Assembly (NCBI RefSeq): GCF_024868665.1
Contig: NC_079913.1
Span: 11,715,246 to 11,779,245, forward strand
Direction of reading: 5' to 3'
Length of the DNA stretch: 64,000 nucleotides
Source: Triplophysa rosa
Taxonomy: Eukaryota > Chordata > Actinopteri > Cypriniformes > Nemacheilidae
Shown here: piece by piece, positions 12,343 through 24,600 of the stretch
How positions within the stretch are numbered: position 1 is the first letter of the stretch
How the letters are laid out: every line of letters begins with the position of its first letter
Notes under the pieces: model-generated
Told to the model about the DNA's origin: nothing
What the model saw: only the letters and a program-made list of their open reading frames with translations
Databases searched by the model: none
Made by a program: the position numbers and the translations under genes

Positions 12343-14261
12343 CGTGCGAATAGGGTTTTAGACAACATTATGGAAAACATTCCTGTGCTGCTGATAAAAA
12401 AGACTAATGTGTTTACCTTTTGTGTGGCCACTAGTCACATGTGAACAAAACCAATTTACAACTTCAACCAATAAAATACTGACAAGTACTTTAATTTCTA
12501 TAATGTTTAATCTAACATTAGCATGCATTATAATATTTAGTTTATGAAACATTGATCAAATCTTAAAATTTTTTGTTTTACTTGTTTTCACCTTGTGATA
12601 ATTATTTTATATATAGGTTACATATTCTCTTTAATACAAACTTCTATTTGTTGTATATTAAACACAAGAAACTGTTGTATCTTAGTTATGGATGACAGGG
12701 CGTTTTCATCTGTAAGAGCAGTTAATGAAGTCATTTTTCAGTTTGACATTCTGTGAGAAGTTTAATTCCTTTTTTCTAGTTTTATCACACAGATTCTAGG
12801 TATGATTCTGAGGTATCACTCTCAGGTGTTGGTAAGACATTGCAAGACATTTTTGTGAGTCACTGAGCGCTGCGGCTTATAAAGCAAGAGCCATCTTTGC
12901 TTCGATTTATCTCTTCAGCAAAGGAAGTCATTCGGCACCGTGGACAGCGGCCACGCTATCAACACATGAACATAAAACCCAAGGACAAGAAATGGATCAC
13001 GGCACAGCTGGCAGCGAGTGACAGAGGACAACCGCGTCTTATCAGGACTCGAGCAGCTGCATGATGAAAAGTAGAAAGTGACTAAAGTGTGATGTGATTC
13101 ATTTCATGGCGCTTGTGACTGTCCCAACTCTATACATACTGTGTAGGGCTCAATTTCAGCCACAATACACTCCGTTTAACCGAAATAACAGCCCGTGTAT
13201 TCTACTGTATTCCAACTCTTAGTCTTTCTGTCTACCTGTCATATGCATTTTTATGATTCACTGCCCTAAATTACAAATACGAGTCCCATTACACTGGAAA
13301 AAATGAAAAGTTGACTTGACTTAAAATTTCATTTCAACTTGTTGCACAGCTTTTTTTAATTTACTGAACCTTTGGCAAAGTATTAACTGAGTAATGTCAC
13401 GTGACTCTCAACTGAAAAAAAGGTGAACCGACTTACAATGAATAGGCGACACTCAAATTATTTTGTACACTCAACTATGGAATTGGTCGACTCAACTCAA
13501 AAGATTAGGTTTTTATATAACTTCAATATATAATTGTTCATTTATTATATACACACTCAAGAGAGACCAAAACTTGGCCAAGTAACTGCGCGTGTAACAC
13601 ATTTTTAGTAGTTTAGTATTTCCAATGACAACAACAAAAATATAGCCAGCAAACACTAAAACAGCAATCGTTTTAATAATTGAGAATTAAAAATGCTGCA
13701 AAGCAAGGAACTTTAAAAAACTAGAATTGAGATTACACAGTTTGGCAAGTTGGTCAAATTTCTTGGCGCACTTTGGACAATCACTTCAAAATCTAAGTAC
13801 GGTCAACACAAGAATCTTTGTTAGTACCACATTTAGGCTAATTTTGTTCAGTTTACTCAAAATAATACATTTGATATATACATTCTACTTTTACTAAAAA
13901 ACTTTGTTCAAGTTACTTCATTACATTTGTTGGGAGAACAATTCAAAGTTGTATTTTTCATAGAGTCCCATATGCCTTAATGCAAGTCTATGGCAGATGC
14001 CTTTAACAATAATCGTAATAGAGCGTCATGTTTAGAGGCGTGGTAATGTCCCCGCAGTAACAGACCGGTGTACATTCACGAACGTGTCAAAAGCTAAAAG
14101 CGACAAAATGCTTATAAGTTTATGCCGTGAACCTCACATACTTTTAAGAAGCGTTTAGGCCATCGTGATGAATTCTCATAGTAACCGTTGTAAACACGAC
14201 AGCTTCTTAGATCAGATGGCTTCGGGTTGTTTCCAGACGGACAGTTAAAGAACGCGACGCG
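12343..14261. other. Non-coding; no gene seen
   Basis: No supported gene. From about 13290 the sequence is rich in TCAACTT/AAGTTGA-type words (AAAAGTTGACTTGAC, CAACTCAAAAGATTAGG), resembling a dispersed repeat of unknown class with no detectable termini. Confidence 0.4.
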
Positions 14262-15046
14262 TATGAAGGTAAAATCATAACAAAAAGATTTGCATGCGCA
14301 GGATAACATTTGTAAAAGCGTACGTGACATTGCAAGCGTAAAATAAATTTGCATTCGCAAAAAAGTTTTGTAAAGGTGTAAATCAAGCTGCAAGCGAAAG
14401 AAAACAAGTTTTGCAGCATTGTATCATTTTTCGTAAGCGTAATTCACGTGTTGTGAAACGGCAACTTCATATTACGTCAAATAATTATGATCTGTATTCT
14501 TCTGACCTCCGTTTTTTCCACGCTTACACTTTTGGCACGTTTTTTGCGCTGAAATACGGCCAAAAGCATTGCGAGTCTGTAAACATTGCGCAGGATTCAT
14601 CGCGCAGAACCTGTCTTGTAAAATAAATCTGTTGCAAACGTCTTGCCTACGCAGGCGAAAACTGTTTCTTGCAATAAACCGATGTGTATGGTTCCGTCTC
14701 GCGCTTACACTTTTGGCACGATTCTCTCACTAATTTGAGTTTGCAAGCGTGAAGGGGGAGGTGGGGCTACCTTCTTGTGACCAATCAAATGAGGTTCCTG
14801 ATGACTCATCGTTTTCTCTTATCTGACTGGTTCAATAATGCGCCAGTCAAGCAGACATCAGACACTTTAATGCATGACACAATGATTCAATGCTGCAAAA
14901 CTTGTTTTCTTTCGCTTGCAGCTTGATTTACACCTTTACAAAACTTTTTTGCGAATGCAAATTTATTTTACGCTTGCAATGTCACGTACGCTTTTACAAA
15001 TGTTATCCTGCGCATGCAAATCTTTTTGGCACGATTTTACCTTCAT
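14262..15046. mobile_element. Foldback element with 166-bp inverted arms
   Basis: The left arm 14262-14427 and right arm 14881-15046 are near-perfect inverted copies (TTTGCATTCGCAAAAAAG left, CTTTTTTGCGAATGCAAA right). The 450-bp centre contains two direct copies of CGCTTACACTTTTGGCACG near 14520 and 14703. The arms themselves are built of recurring GCAAGCG and TTGCATGCGCA words. There is no coding capacity, so it is a non-autonomous foldback/MITE-like element. Confidence 0.75.
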
Positions 15047-18000
15047 AGACACGCACGTCTCCCAGAAATCCTCGGAAATTCAACCAATCAGATGACGACT
15101 TCGAATGTGCTGAAGTGTTTCCAGAAAAGTGTGCCTTATGCATCGGACGTTTAGCCAACGGTCGGTGGGCGTGAGACTACACGCACCCTACTTATATTAG
15201 CAAAACATGACAATGAATATCTATGTTTGTGTTTAAACTTAACATAACCCCAGGAGCCATTAGAAAGTTTATGTATTGTACACTTTTAAAATCACGGTGG
15301 CCTGTAATGGTACAAGAAAATACCTTGTTTGGTGCTTTGGATTTGATTCAGTTGAAGGATACTGCAAATGTTCATCTTCACCTCAAATTCTTCTGATTTG
15401 TCAGACTACACCTTTACAACTTTACTGTATTTAGCTTGCATAAATAACGGTAATAAATACGGTATTTTTGGTTTATTTTTATTTCCGTTATTTATACATT
15501 GTAAAATAAGATTTACAGCATACGCCCAATTTTGTTTGGAGAAAGAGTTGTGGCTTGCTAAATTCTTCTGGCACCTCCAGTGCACACTACATGAATTTTT
15601 ATTTGGTTTCCATTTTTATTGCTTTACAGTACTTCCATTTTTCATATATAGCGGTGGCTTTGGAGTAACAGTAAGTTCAGCGTTTGAATGATGACGAATA
15701 CTTTTCAACTTTTAGGTTATTGAGGACAATTACGCATGCACAGCCCGTGTCTTGTTCTGGGGCAGGGGTGTCAAAGTTTAGGTCTAACCCTGTTTCAACA
15801 CAGTAAAGATCTGCTTTAGGTGTGTTCGAATAGAATTGGAGGTAAACTGCAGGACAGTTGCCCCCAGAACTGCAGCTTGACATTGGGGAAATTTGACATG
15901 CTTGAAAAATCAGACATCAAGTCATGCGATTTCTCATGACAGATTTATTTAAGGCACTGTCAGTCTTTTTTATAAAAAAAATTATAGATCGAGGTAGAAA
16001 AGGCCCTGATCGCCCAGTTATTTTTTTAGTGCTTCACACATTTGCAAAGATGATACATTAAAATGCAAAATAATTAAACGGGTACAAATAATTCTCAGGA
16101 CATTATGCTCATTTGCTTGACAAGCACACATTTCTTCGAAATGAAATGAAAACAGTTATGTTAAAAAGAAGCGCCGTACGTGTCTGCACACCAGTGAACA
16201 AAATGTGTATACTGGTCAAAGACAAAGAAATGTTTAAGATGGCCAGAGATAAAAAATAATCTTAGTCGAGCTGGACATGAATATTGTGGAGCTAATACTG
16301 ATCATTTTGCATCAATATCATTTAAACGAAAATGAATTACACTAAAAATGAATTTGCCACAGTGACAAATTTGATTTGGCAGATTTATTTTTGAAATATT
16401 GATATTTAACAACAAACACCATTACTATAAAAATAAAATATGCAACGTAATAAAACAGTAGTCATTAGTTTCAGCATTTTAAAGAAAAAATAATAACTTA
16501 AAATTCAGTGGGGAAAATGTCTATAAAGGATTTTACGGTCATAACCGTATTTGTATGAATTGAAAATAAGTAAATCTGAATGTATAATGTAATTGACCCA
16601 TATACAGTATTTGACATCTGTGGCATAAAATCAACATTGCTGGAAAAATTCCTCAGAGACCTTTATGAAGTTGGCATGATAGCGTCACACGGTTGCTGCA
16701 GATGTGTTGGCGATTCATGACAGTGAATCTCTTGTTTTTGAGATCTGGCGACCGTGGAGGCCATCTGAGTACAATGTAAAAACCAGTCTGATATAAACTG
16801 AGCTTCACGTGTGAAAATACCAATTAACTGGCAGTTTTAGAACTACTGGCACCTGTCTGGGACCAACAACCACACTGCATTGAAAATCACAAAATGGAAA
16901 TCGATTTTCCTTCCTTTCCCCATTTTGAAGATCCTCTTGACCATCTGTGTGTCTTCCATTAGATATTCCATTAGGTTGATTAGATTTTCCAAAAACAAGC
17001 AATTGACAAGATGAACCTAATAAAGTGGCCAGTGTGTATGCATTATACATTACTACGTATCTTCAAGGACCTGGTGCGTCATACAGAGTTATTTTATCAT
17101 TTTTTTATCCAGTTAGTGAAAGACAAATGCGCAGTCAGGCATTATTCTCCATCACTTCTACTGTAAGACATACTCAAACATAGAGCCCACAATGCATTTT
17201 TATTATGCAACCCATCTGTATAAAATTACTATACTTATATTGTCGTTCACACGCGATGCCACTGAGTTTTACGGTACGAGAACGGAAAACACACCTCTGG
17301 CAAAAAATTAACTCTGCGCATAAATTTACCCTATATAAAACAGCTCCTGGTGTAAATGTCATCAAAATAAAAATGTCAAAGCCTATTTTGTGCGTACCCA
17401 ACTGCAGTCATCTTTATTCAACTATTTGATGATGGTAGATATGGTCTCAAGTCATTAAATATTGTGCTAAACATAATGATTGTGCAAGAAAAGCAAAGAG
17501 GACCTTATACTTCAGTACAGCAGCAGCTTTTTTTGTTTGCAGCGAGCGTGCTGGGCAGCAGGGCGGCGCTGTTGTGCTCTTTGATTTTATCATTTGAGGC
17601 GGTGCGGCTGTGTATAGACACGGTCAAAAGAAAGGAGCTTGATCTAAAAAGAAGATTTTAAAGAAGATTTCGTCCTTTTTATCCGGCAGGGCATTTTCAT
17701 GCATACTTCGGCTTTGGCAGACAAATCACAACTTGTCAGCAGTTGAATGTCTTCATCTTGATTTCAGTCAGTCTGTCTGTTTCATAAACCGCAGGGAAGT
17801 TTTGCAGATTCTCATGATCCAGATATGTGTTTTTAAACATAGTTTAAGTCTTCGTGAGTTACTGGCCTTGAAATGTCTGATAGAGCTTCCACGCTAATAG
17901 AACGTTCTGTGCTTGATGTCACGTTAACCGTCAGGAGCTTTTCGCAGCCATTGGTAGAACTGTTGCTCGGACAACGTGCGCCATTTTACGTTAGCTTGAA

Positions 18001-18593
18001 CGATCTCAACGGCGCGAGCGAACGCAGGTGCCGCCGCTCCCCCGCAGGTCAGGATGAAATATTTTAACTGAGGAAATAAAGCAACAAGGATCGATGAACG
18101 TCATCAAAACGTCATCCAACATTATACAGCACTTTTCTATATACAGTCTAAATCTTTTAGTTCTGCTTCACGTAAAGTGGATGAAGTGTTTTGGCAGCAG
18201 TTCATTGTCAATGACAGAATGGTAATGATGCGTTTAAGGAAACACTAAGGGGGTTTTGTATTATTTCTGTAAGAATGATAAATTGTAGAAGATGAAGTCA
18301 GCTGGACGAGAAACTGCTGTGCTGAAGTGAGATGAGCATCAGCAGTCTTTGCCCTCTGGGACTGAGCTGAATGAATTTGAATAAGTTAATATACAGCACC
18401 TTCCGTTTCCTATAATGAAGTACAGAGCTTACAGTAAGAAAATATTCTAGAACACAATTTTGCAATCTGCAAAAATGTACTTCCTCCAAACAAAGTTTTT
18501 CACAAACATTAATGCTCCGTGAAAAGTCCTCAGTTGTTTATTGGTTATTTGATTTGATTGACAGATGTGTTTTGGGTTGAAGCTCAGACTCAC
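15047..18593. other. 3' flank or last trhde intron; no exon found
   Basis: The terminal trhde exon would be expected on the minus strand somewhere left of 18594. I looked for the codons of a Val-Arg-Trp-Lys and Phe-Gln-Trp-Leu tail and saw none. The sequence is AT-rich with short random ORFs, and no clear repeat boundaries were seen. Confidence 0.45.
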
Positions 18594-18675
18594 CTCATTC
18601 AACTCTTCCTCTGTGTTGAGAAACTCTGTCACACCACTTATTAATTTTGAGTTCATAAATAAAGCTTCTCCATAC
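18594..18675 (-). CDS. trhde: trhde exon o (penultimate coding exon)
   Basis: An 82-bp exon: one base completing Arg, then 27 codons [20 protein letters not shown] and TEEELNE. The donor GTGAGTC follows, so it is not terminal. Vertebrate TRHDE continues for roughly 48 more residues after this point in one last exon, which I could not find. Confidence 0.94.
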
Positions 18676-21600
18676 CTGCAAACAAGAGAGAAGCTGTTAT
18701 TAAAAACACTTGATGTTTACATGTGATGCCGCACCTTTCTAATAAGCTTGGAGGAAAACAAACAACAATACATTTCTCATTATCGTCTCAGCCCCTCTAG
18801 TCACAAAGTAATGTTCACAGATGAACATCTTGTGAGAGAGTAAAAGCAAACGTGAAATTCATATCAGGTATTGAGAGGAAGGTTAAAATCACGGATAAAC
18901 AGAGATCGAAGCCGTTCTATCCGATATATTCACCTGGAATTCAATATGTCCCACTTCTCTCTGAAATATCTCCATGCTAAATGCCTTCCGAGCGGATTGC
19001 GAGCCACGTGTATGATGACATCGATCACGTCCTGATCCGGCACCATGTCAGAGGAAAGAGACAGATTCAGAAGCCTGTAGAGAACAAAATATTCATTTAT
19101 TTTTCATCCTAGCATACATTTTTAATTCACTTCCGTGGAGGGTTTTGTAAAGCTCAATTGACTGAATAACAAATAACTACAAATGCAGAGATACATTTAT
19201 AGAGAATGTGGCAACAAACATAAAAATACTTTATTTTGATTGGTTGATAAGAGAAACCGTTACTTTATTTTCTGTTTTCAGCAAGGACAAGTGACATCTT
19301 GACAAAACGGTTGTTCAAAATGTGTTTTCAATATTGCGAGTCAGTGTTTTCAGAAATCTAATTAACCTGAGAAGAGCAAATCAAATGCAGACAGAGCCAT
19401 TCACTTCAAATTGGTGCGAAATGTCAAGCAAATAAAGACAGAAATAGGAAATGAGATATTTCCCATAAAGCCGTGGTGCGCAAGTTTTCAATTTGCAAGA
19501 ACATGTGGAGTAATTGCTTCGCCGAGTCTCTCAGTTTTGTTCAACTGCTGTTCTGGGTTAAAATCTGAGGTTGTGGCACCCTGGAGATTATTGTCACGGT
19601 GACAAAGCTCTGCGGTTTCACAGCGTACCGATATCACATCTGGGACAAGTGGGAACATGCTTTTCAGAAAAGTCTTTTTTGCTGCACTAATTCTCAAATC
19701 TCATTTTATTTTTAACATGAATTTCACAGTTTGAAACATATTTTTCAATTCTGTTCAGACTTACAAAACGGAATATCTTGCAGGTATTACTGCGACTGTC
19801 ATTAGTGTCATGCTTTCTGATTTAAAAAGCTTAAAGAACAATGATAAACGGACTAATAATAGTATAATAAATGCTAAAACTACACCGATGTCTAGAAATC
19901 CACATAGTATCTTTTTTTCAGTGTGTATTGTGTACTTTGTACACAGAATGCTAGAGTATCATAACTTATTTTTTGCTCACTATACTGTACAATTGAGCGC
20001 AGTGTGACGTATTGTTTCCCTCAATGCAATAAGCTTGATCTGACCTTTCAAGTTATTGTGAAAAATTACATTTTATTTTCACAACCAACAAGCAGCTGTT
20101 ACTGTTCAATTATTTCTTTAGATCAGACTAAAACCTGCTGAAATCAACTAACCCCTGCTAACAGTCAGAAAATATTTCAGGTATCTTCCATCTTTGAATT
20201 TATAGTGCGTTGTGCATTAAATTTAATCTGCGTTTAAGAAACCAGTAAATTTGATGCAAATACTGTAATATTGGGATTTTTTGACCTCCGACTAATAACG
20301 ATGGTGATGCTGAGCAGTTTATGCTTTTCTTAAGTCAGACTGTTCAGATTAAGAGAATGAAGTCATGAAGTTGTGAGAAATGTCCATAAAATTGAAACTG
20401 GCATTAATGCAGTGGTCAGATATAACTTTTAATGGCTCATCGTCACCGTCCGATACAATTATTGTACTACTAATGGAAATTCTATTTTTATACGCTTTTG
20501 TCTTTGTTTTTGCAATTTAATGCAATGTTGCCTGTCCTCAAATAGACGATTAAGACAATAGCTTACCTTATTTCTATCATCTTTAACTACGGCTAGGGCT
20601 GGAAGGTACAAAATGTTAGAAATGTTAAATGTTGCGACAGAATGAAACGTCAGCTTCAGATTTTTCACTTCAGTGTACACAGTGGTACATATGAGTGCAG
20701 TGCTCCTGCATGTTAAACCAAATAACTCAATGTGACAATATTTGGTATATATTGTTATTCTGTAATACAATTATTGTTCAAACGATCCAACGTTTGGTCA
20801 TACCAAATATTACAAACATATTTCTGGTTTTAAATTGACGTATCTCCATTTAGAGGTTAGTTCACAGTACATCGCACAGCATCACCACCTCGGCATGTTA
20901 ATGGAATCCACTGCAGCACCAGATGCTAGTTTCTAATTAACACACGAGTATTGCTAATGCTAGTGTTTTTCTGACAATGAAGTCTGGCACTTTTTTATAA
21001 CACTACATCGCTACTGCTATTCTATCCTTTTCATTGGCTAACATTCAGACTTAACAGCACAGTCTTAACTGGGTTGCTGGGCAATTTTACTTTGTCTATT
21101 GTTTCGCACTGATTGCACGTTCTCTGCTGAAAAAGTCTGAGGTGGTCAACCTGGTCGACAGATTCAAGCCATCTTAAAACATTGTTTAGGTTCAAAATGC
21201 CATACCCAAGATGGTCTAACAGCCATAAACAGTCAACCTAAAGGTTGACCTTGGCCGCAATAGATGGTTGAAACACCTAAACCAGCCAAGGACCATAAAG
21301 ACCTGCTTTAGCCAATAAGAAACCATGTTAACCCAGATAATATCAGAAGCAGGTTGGCTAGGAGAATGCAAAAGGTTTCTGCAGATGCTCATTCGTGGTC
21401 TCATTTTAAGACATTGTATCTAGGTGTATCGTATATGGCAGCTGAGTCATGGATCACTGAGTGTAAGACACATTGATTTTACCGTCAAGGCAATTACCAT
21501 GACAAAAATGAAAAGGTTCCTTGTCGATGACTATAATATGATGAATAGCATCTTAACATAAAAATGAAGATGCACTGCACGGAAATGTGTAAGTTTGTTG

Positions 21601-24600
21601 ATCTTCTGTCTCCAGAAAAGCAAACCTCATCCGTCTCAACGGACCTACACTAAAACCCCACAGGGGTTCTGAACAGCCGCTGCGTGCTGACTCATGGTGG
21701 GTCTCTGTATATGGCCAAGTTTCTCTCTCTCAGCTCATCCATAAAACAGGCAAACAAATAAAACAGAATAAATGTAGATGTCAACCCCCCAGTGTGTCCC
21801 GAGAGAACCGCTTATGTGTGGGCTCTGGGATCTCCTCGTCTGGTCTGGAGAGACCTCATCTACATCTTGAGGATTTACAGCACCATAGAGGTTCACAGAA
21901 AAGGATCCTAAGGTAGCCATTGGTTTTCAGCGCCGCGTTAGAGAAGTTCGTCGGTGGAGCGAGAGGAGCCGAACAGGTGCGAGTGTCACGATGTGGAGGA
22001 ATGGGATGACATTATTTGCTTCGTGAGGCAGACCGCAAACAAAAAAGGTACAAAATTGTCAGCACACCGGTTGAGCAGGTAGATGTTGTCGCTGCAGGTC
22101 AAGGCCTCCAGAAGAATCTTCTTCTCAGAGACGGCAGTGGAGGAGTGAAACTTCATCCAGATGAACTCCCACACGTCTTCATCCATCAGAGACACGCCTG
22201 TGCAGTACACGATGTCCCGCACGTTGGGTGGAATCCTGTAGGACAGAACAACGACTGTAACATTTATATGAACACATAAGATGAAGTCAACATGCATGAT
22301 CGAATATAAACAAATACACCAATCGATACTAAGGTCAGCACTGCAACCACTGAGTTCGGGAAACTGTTTGAGGATTTGGAGGAATGTTTCAATTTTTCTC
22401 TCAAAATGCATATAATCATATTATAACTTTACTATTATATATAATTTAAGGTTGTACTATAAAATTGTGCATCAACAATTACAAAAAATGAAAATGTGAA
22501 TTCAAGTGGTGAAAATCTAGCCCAAAACATCACTGACAACCTGTATTGTAAGTCATTCCTAAAAAGTGAACTACACTTCATAATATAGGTGGATAGATCA
22601 TGAGGAAGAGATCTATGTGCCTATAATATCATCTGGTTACACACAATCACAGGGCCGGCCCAGCCTCTGTTGGTGCCCTAGGCAAGATTTAAGATTGCGC
22701 CCCTCGTATATATAAATAAATAAATTAATAAATAAAGATGAATTTTTAAAGCAAAATTCATATGTATTTTAATATAAAATGAATTGTGATTAACATAAAT
22801 AGGAAGTAAATAAATAACTACAACAAATATTTGTTTCTATTTTTGTTGCAATGTTTCTAATTACCTTCTCATTGTTTGAATATAATGTTGCAAATAAAAT
22901 AAAACTAATTGTTTTCTCAATAATAGGCTACTGTATTTGAATATTAGAGCTCATAAAACGAATATTTGATTGTTATTATTATTTAGATAAGGGTTAATGA
23001 GAAATTGTTTTTATACATTGTCAACCTCTGCGCAAATGCTGTTTTGGATTTTCTAAAATAAATGGCACATGCTATAGTGCCACACACTTTTCAGTTCACT
23101 TAGTTGAAAGCGGTAAAATACAGCACGCATCAGTGTTACCAGTAGAGTGGTTCGAAATAAGCAATTTCACATCTGATGTTTTTTTTATTTTAACTCACCT
23201 TTGTACAAAAGTTTTGTATAAATGGTTTGTGTTTGCACATGTGGTTGACATGTGTAACCGATCCTACCTGAACTTGCTCCGAGTGGGGTTCAAACTTCTA
23301 ACCAGCGAGAAGTACAAAATGGGAAGTAGGCACTCTAACCACAAGTTATTTGTGCGAGTAAATTACATACAAAGTCAATGCAAAGAAATAGACACAAACT
23401 CGCGGCAGGTGATGTGAATGACGCGAAACGGGCTGTGAACGTGCATAAATCGCGTCTTCCGTGCAAGCTGAAAAAATTCAACTCGGGCGAGAAATTTGCC
23501 TTGCGCGAAAATAACGAACTATTCCCGCGAGTAATAAAGAGCAAGTTACGCGATTCATCGCGTTTGGTCTGAACACAACATAATGTAAATTGTAGTCTGG
23601 GAGTGAGATTAGCTGCACAGATTACACTAGGTGACATAATTAATAACGCGTAAAGATGATGAATTATAATTAAAAGCCACTAGGGATCGGCGGTGCCCCT
23701 AGCATTTGCCTACTCCGCCTATGCCCAGGGCCGGCCCTGCACAATCACATACACGTACCCATATTACAAAAAACAATAACGCTATTCAGCAGGTCTCAGA
23801 AACATAAGAAGAGTTGATGCATGTAATATTCTTACAAGAAAAAGAAATAACATTAAACCCCTGGAGGAGCTGCGGTGTTGCAGTGACTGAATTTATGATT
23901 TCCTCAAACAAAGAGCAATAAAGACCTGCTGATTCTGAACTATCCATTCAAGCCTCTGGGAGTTTGAATTTAAAAATACAGAGCACTTCCAAGCAAGAAA
24001 TTAATTGTCAAATATTACTGGAGTGTAGAGTTTGAAATTACGGCACATGTAAAAGTGGATGTCTAGTTTATGAGTGGAGGTAGAAGAAAAAAAATATTAA
24101 AAAACACAAAATTAAGGAAAAATACGATGCACTGTAAAAAATCCTCTTAAAAATAGGACTTTTCCACAGTTGGGGAGCCAGAAAAAATCTGTAGTTTTGT
24201 CACGTAAAATTACATGTTTTTCTCATAGGTTTGCAGTTTCCCCCAAAAATTTTAGTTTTTTAACAGTATTTTAAAAATACGCTGTAAAAAAATCTGTAAA
24301 AAATTTAAGTTCCTGCAGCAGGGGCACCAGTAGAATACCATAAAATAACAGTTTTGTCATGTAAAATTATGTGTTTTTGTAAATTTGCAGTCTTTTATGT
24401 AATTTGACAAGTTTTGATTGCATTTCAAAGACATGTAAAAAAACAGTAAAATTCCGTACAAAAAACAGTAAAATTCCATAAAACTACGGGATTCCATTTT
24501 GTATTTATTATGGTAAACTGTATTATACTTATTATACGTATTATACTAATATGTTGTTGTATTAACTGTAGTAATTGGATAAATTGTAGCAAACACATTT

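Noticed and set aside
15368..15691. 107-codon hydrophobic plus-strand frame
   Set aside because: Low-complexity Phe/Leu/Tyr composition from AT-rich DNA, with no homology or splice context.
16620..16800. Candidate last trhde exon near 16.7 kb
   Set aside because: The minus-strand translation does not give the expected C-terminal tail and no acceptor fits phase 0.
23225..23335. tRNA-like segment (GGGGTTCAAACTTCTAACC) considered as a tRNA or SINE head
   Set aside because: There is no foldable cloverleaf and no A box in the right place, and it lies inside an hAT element.
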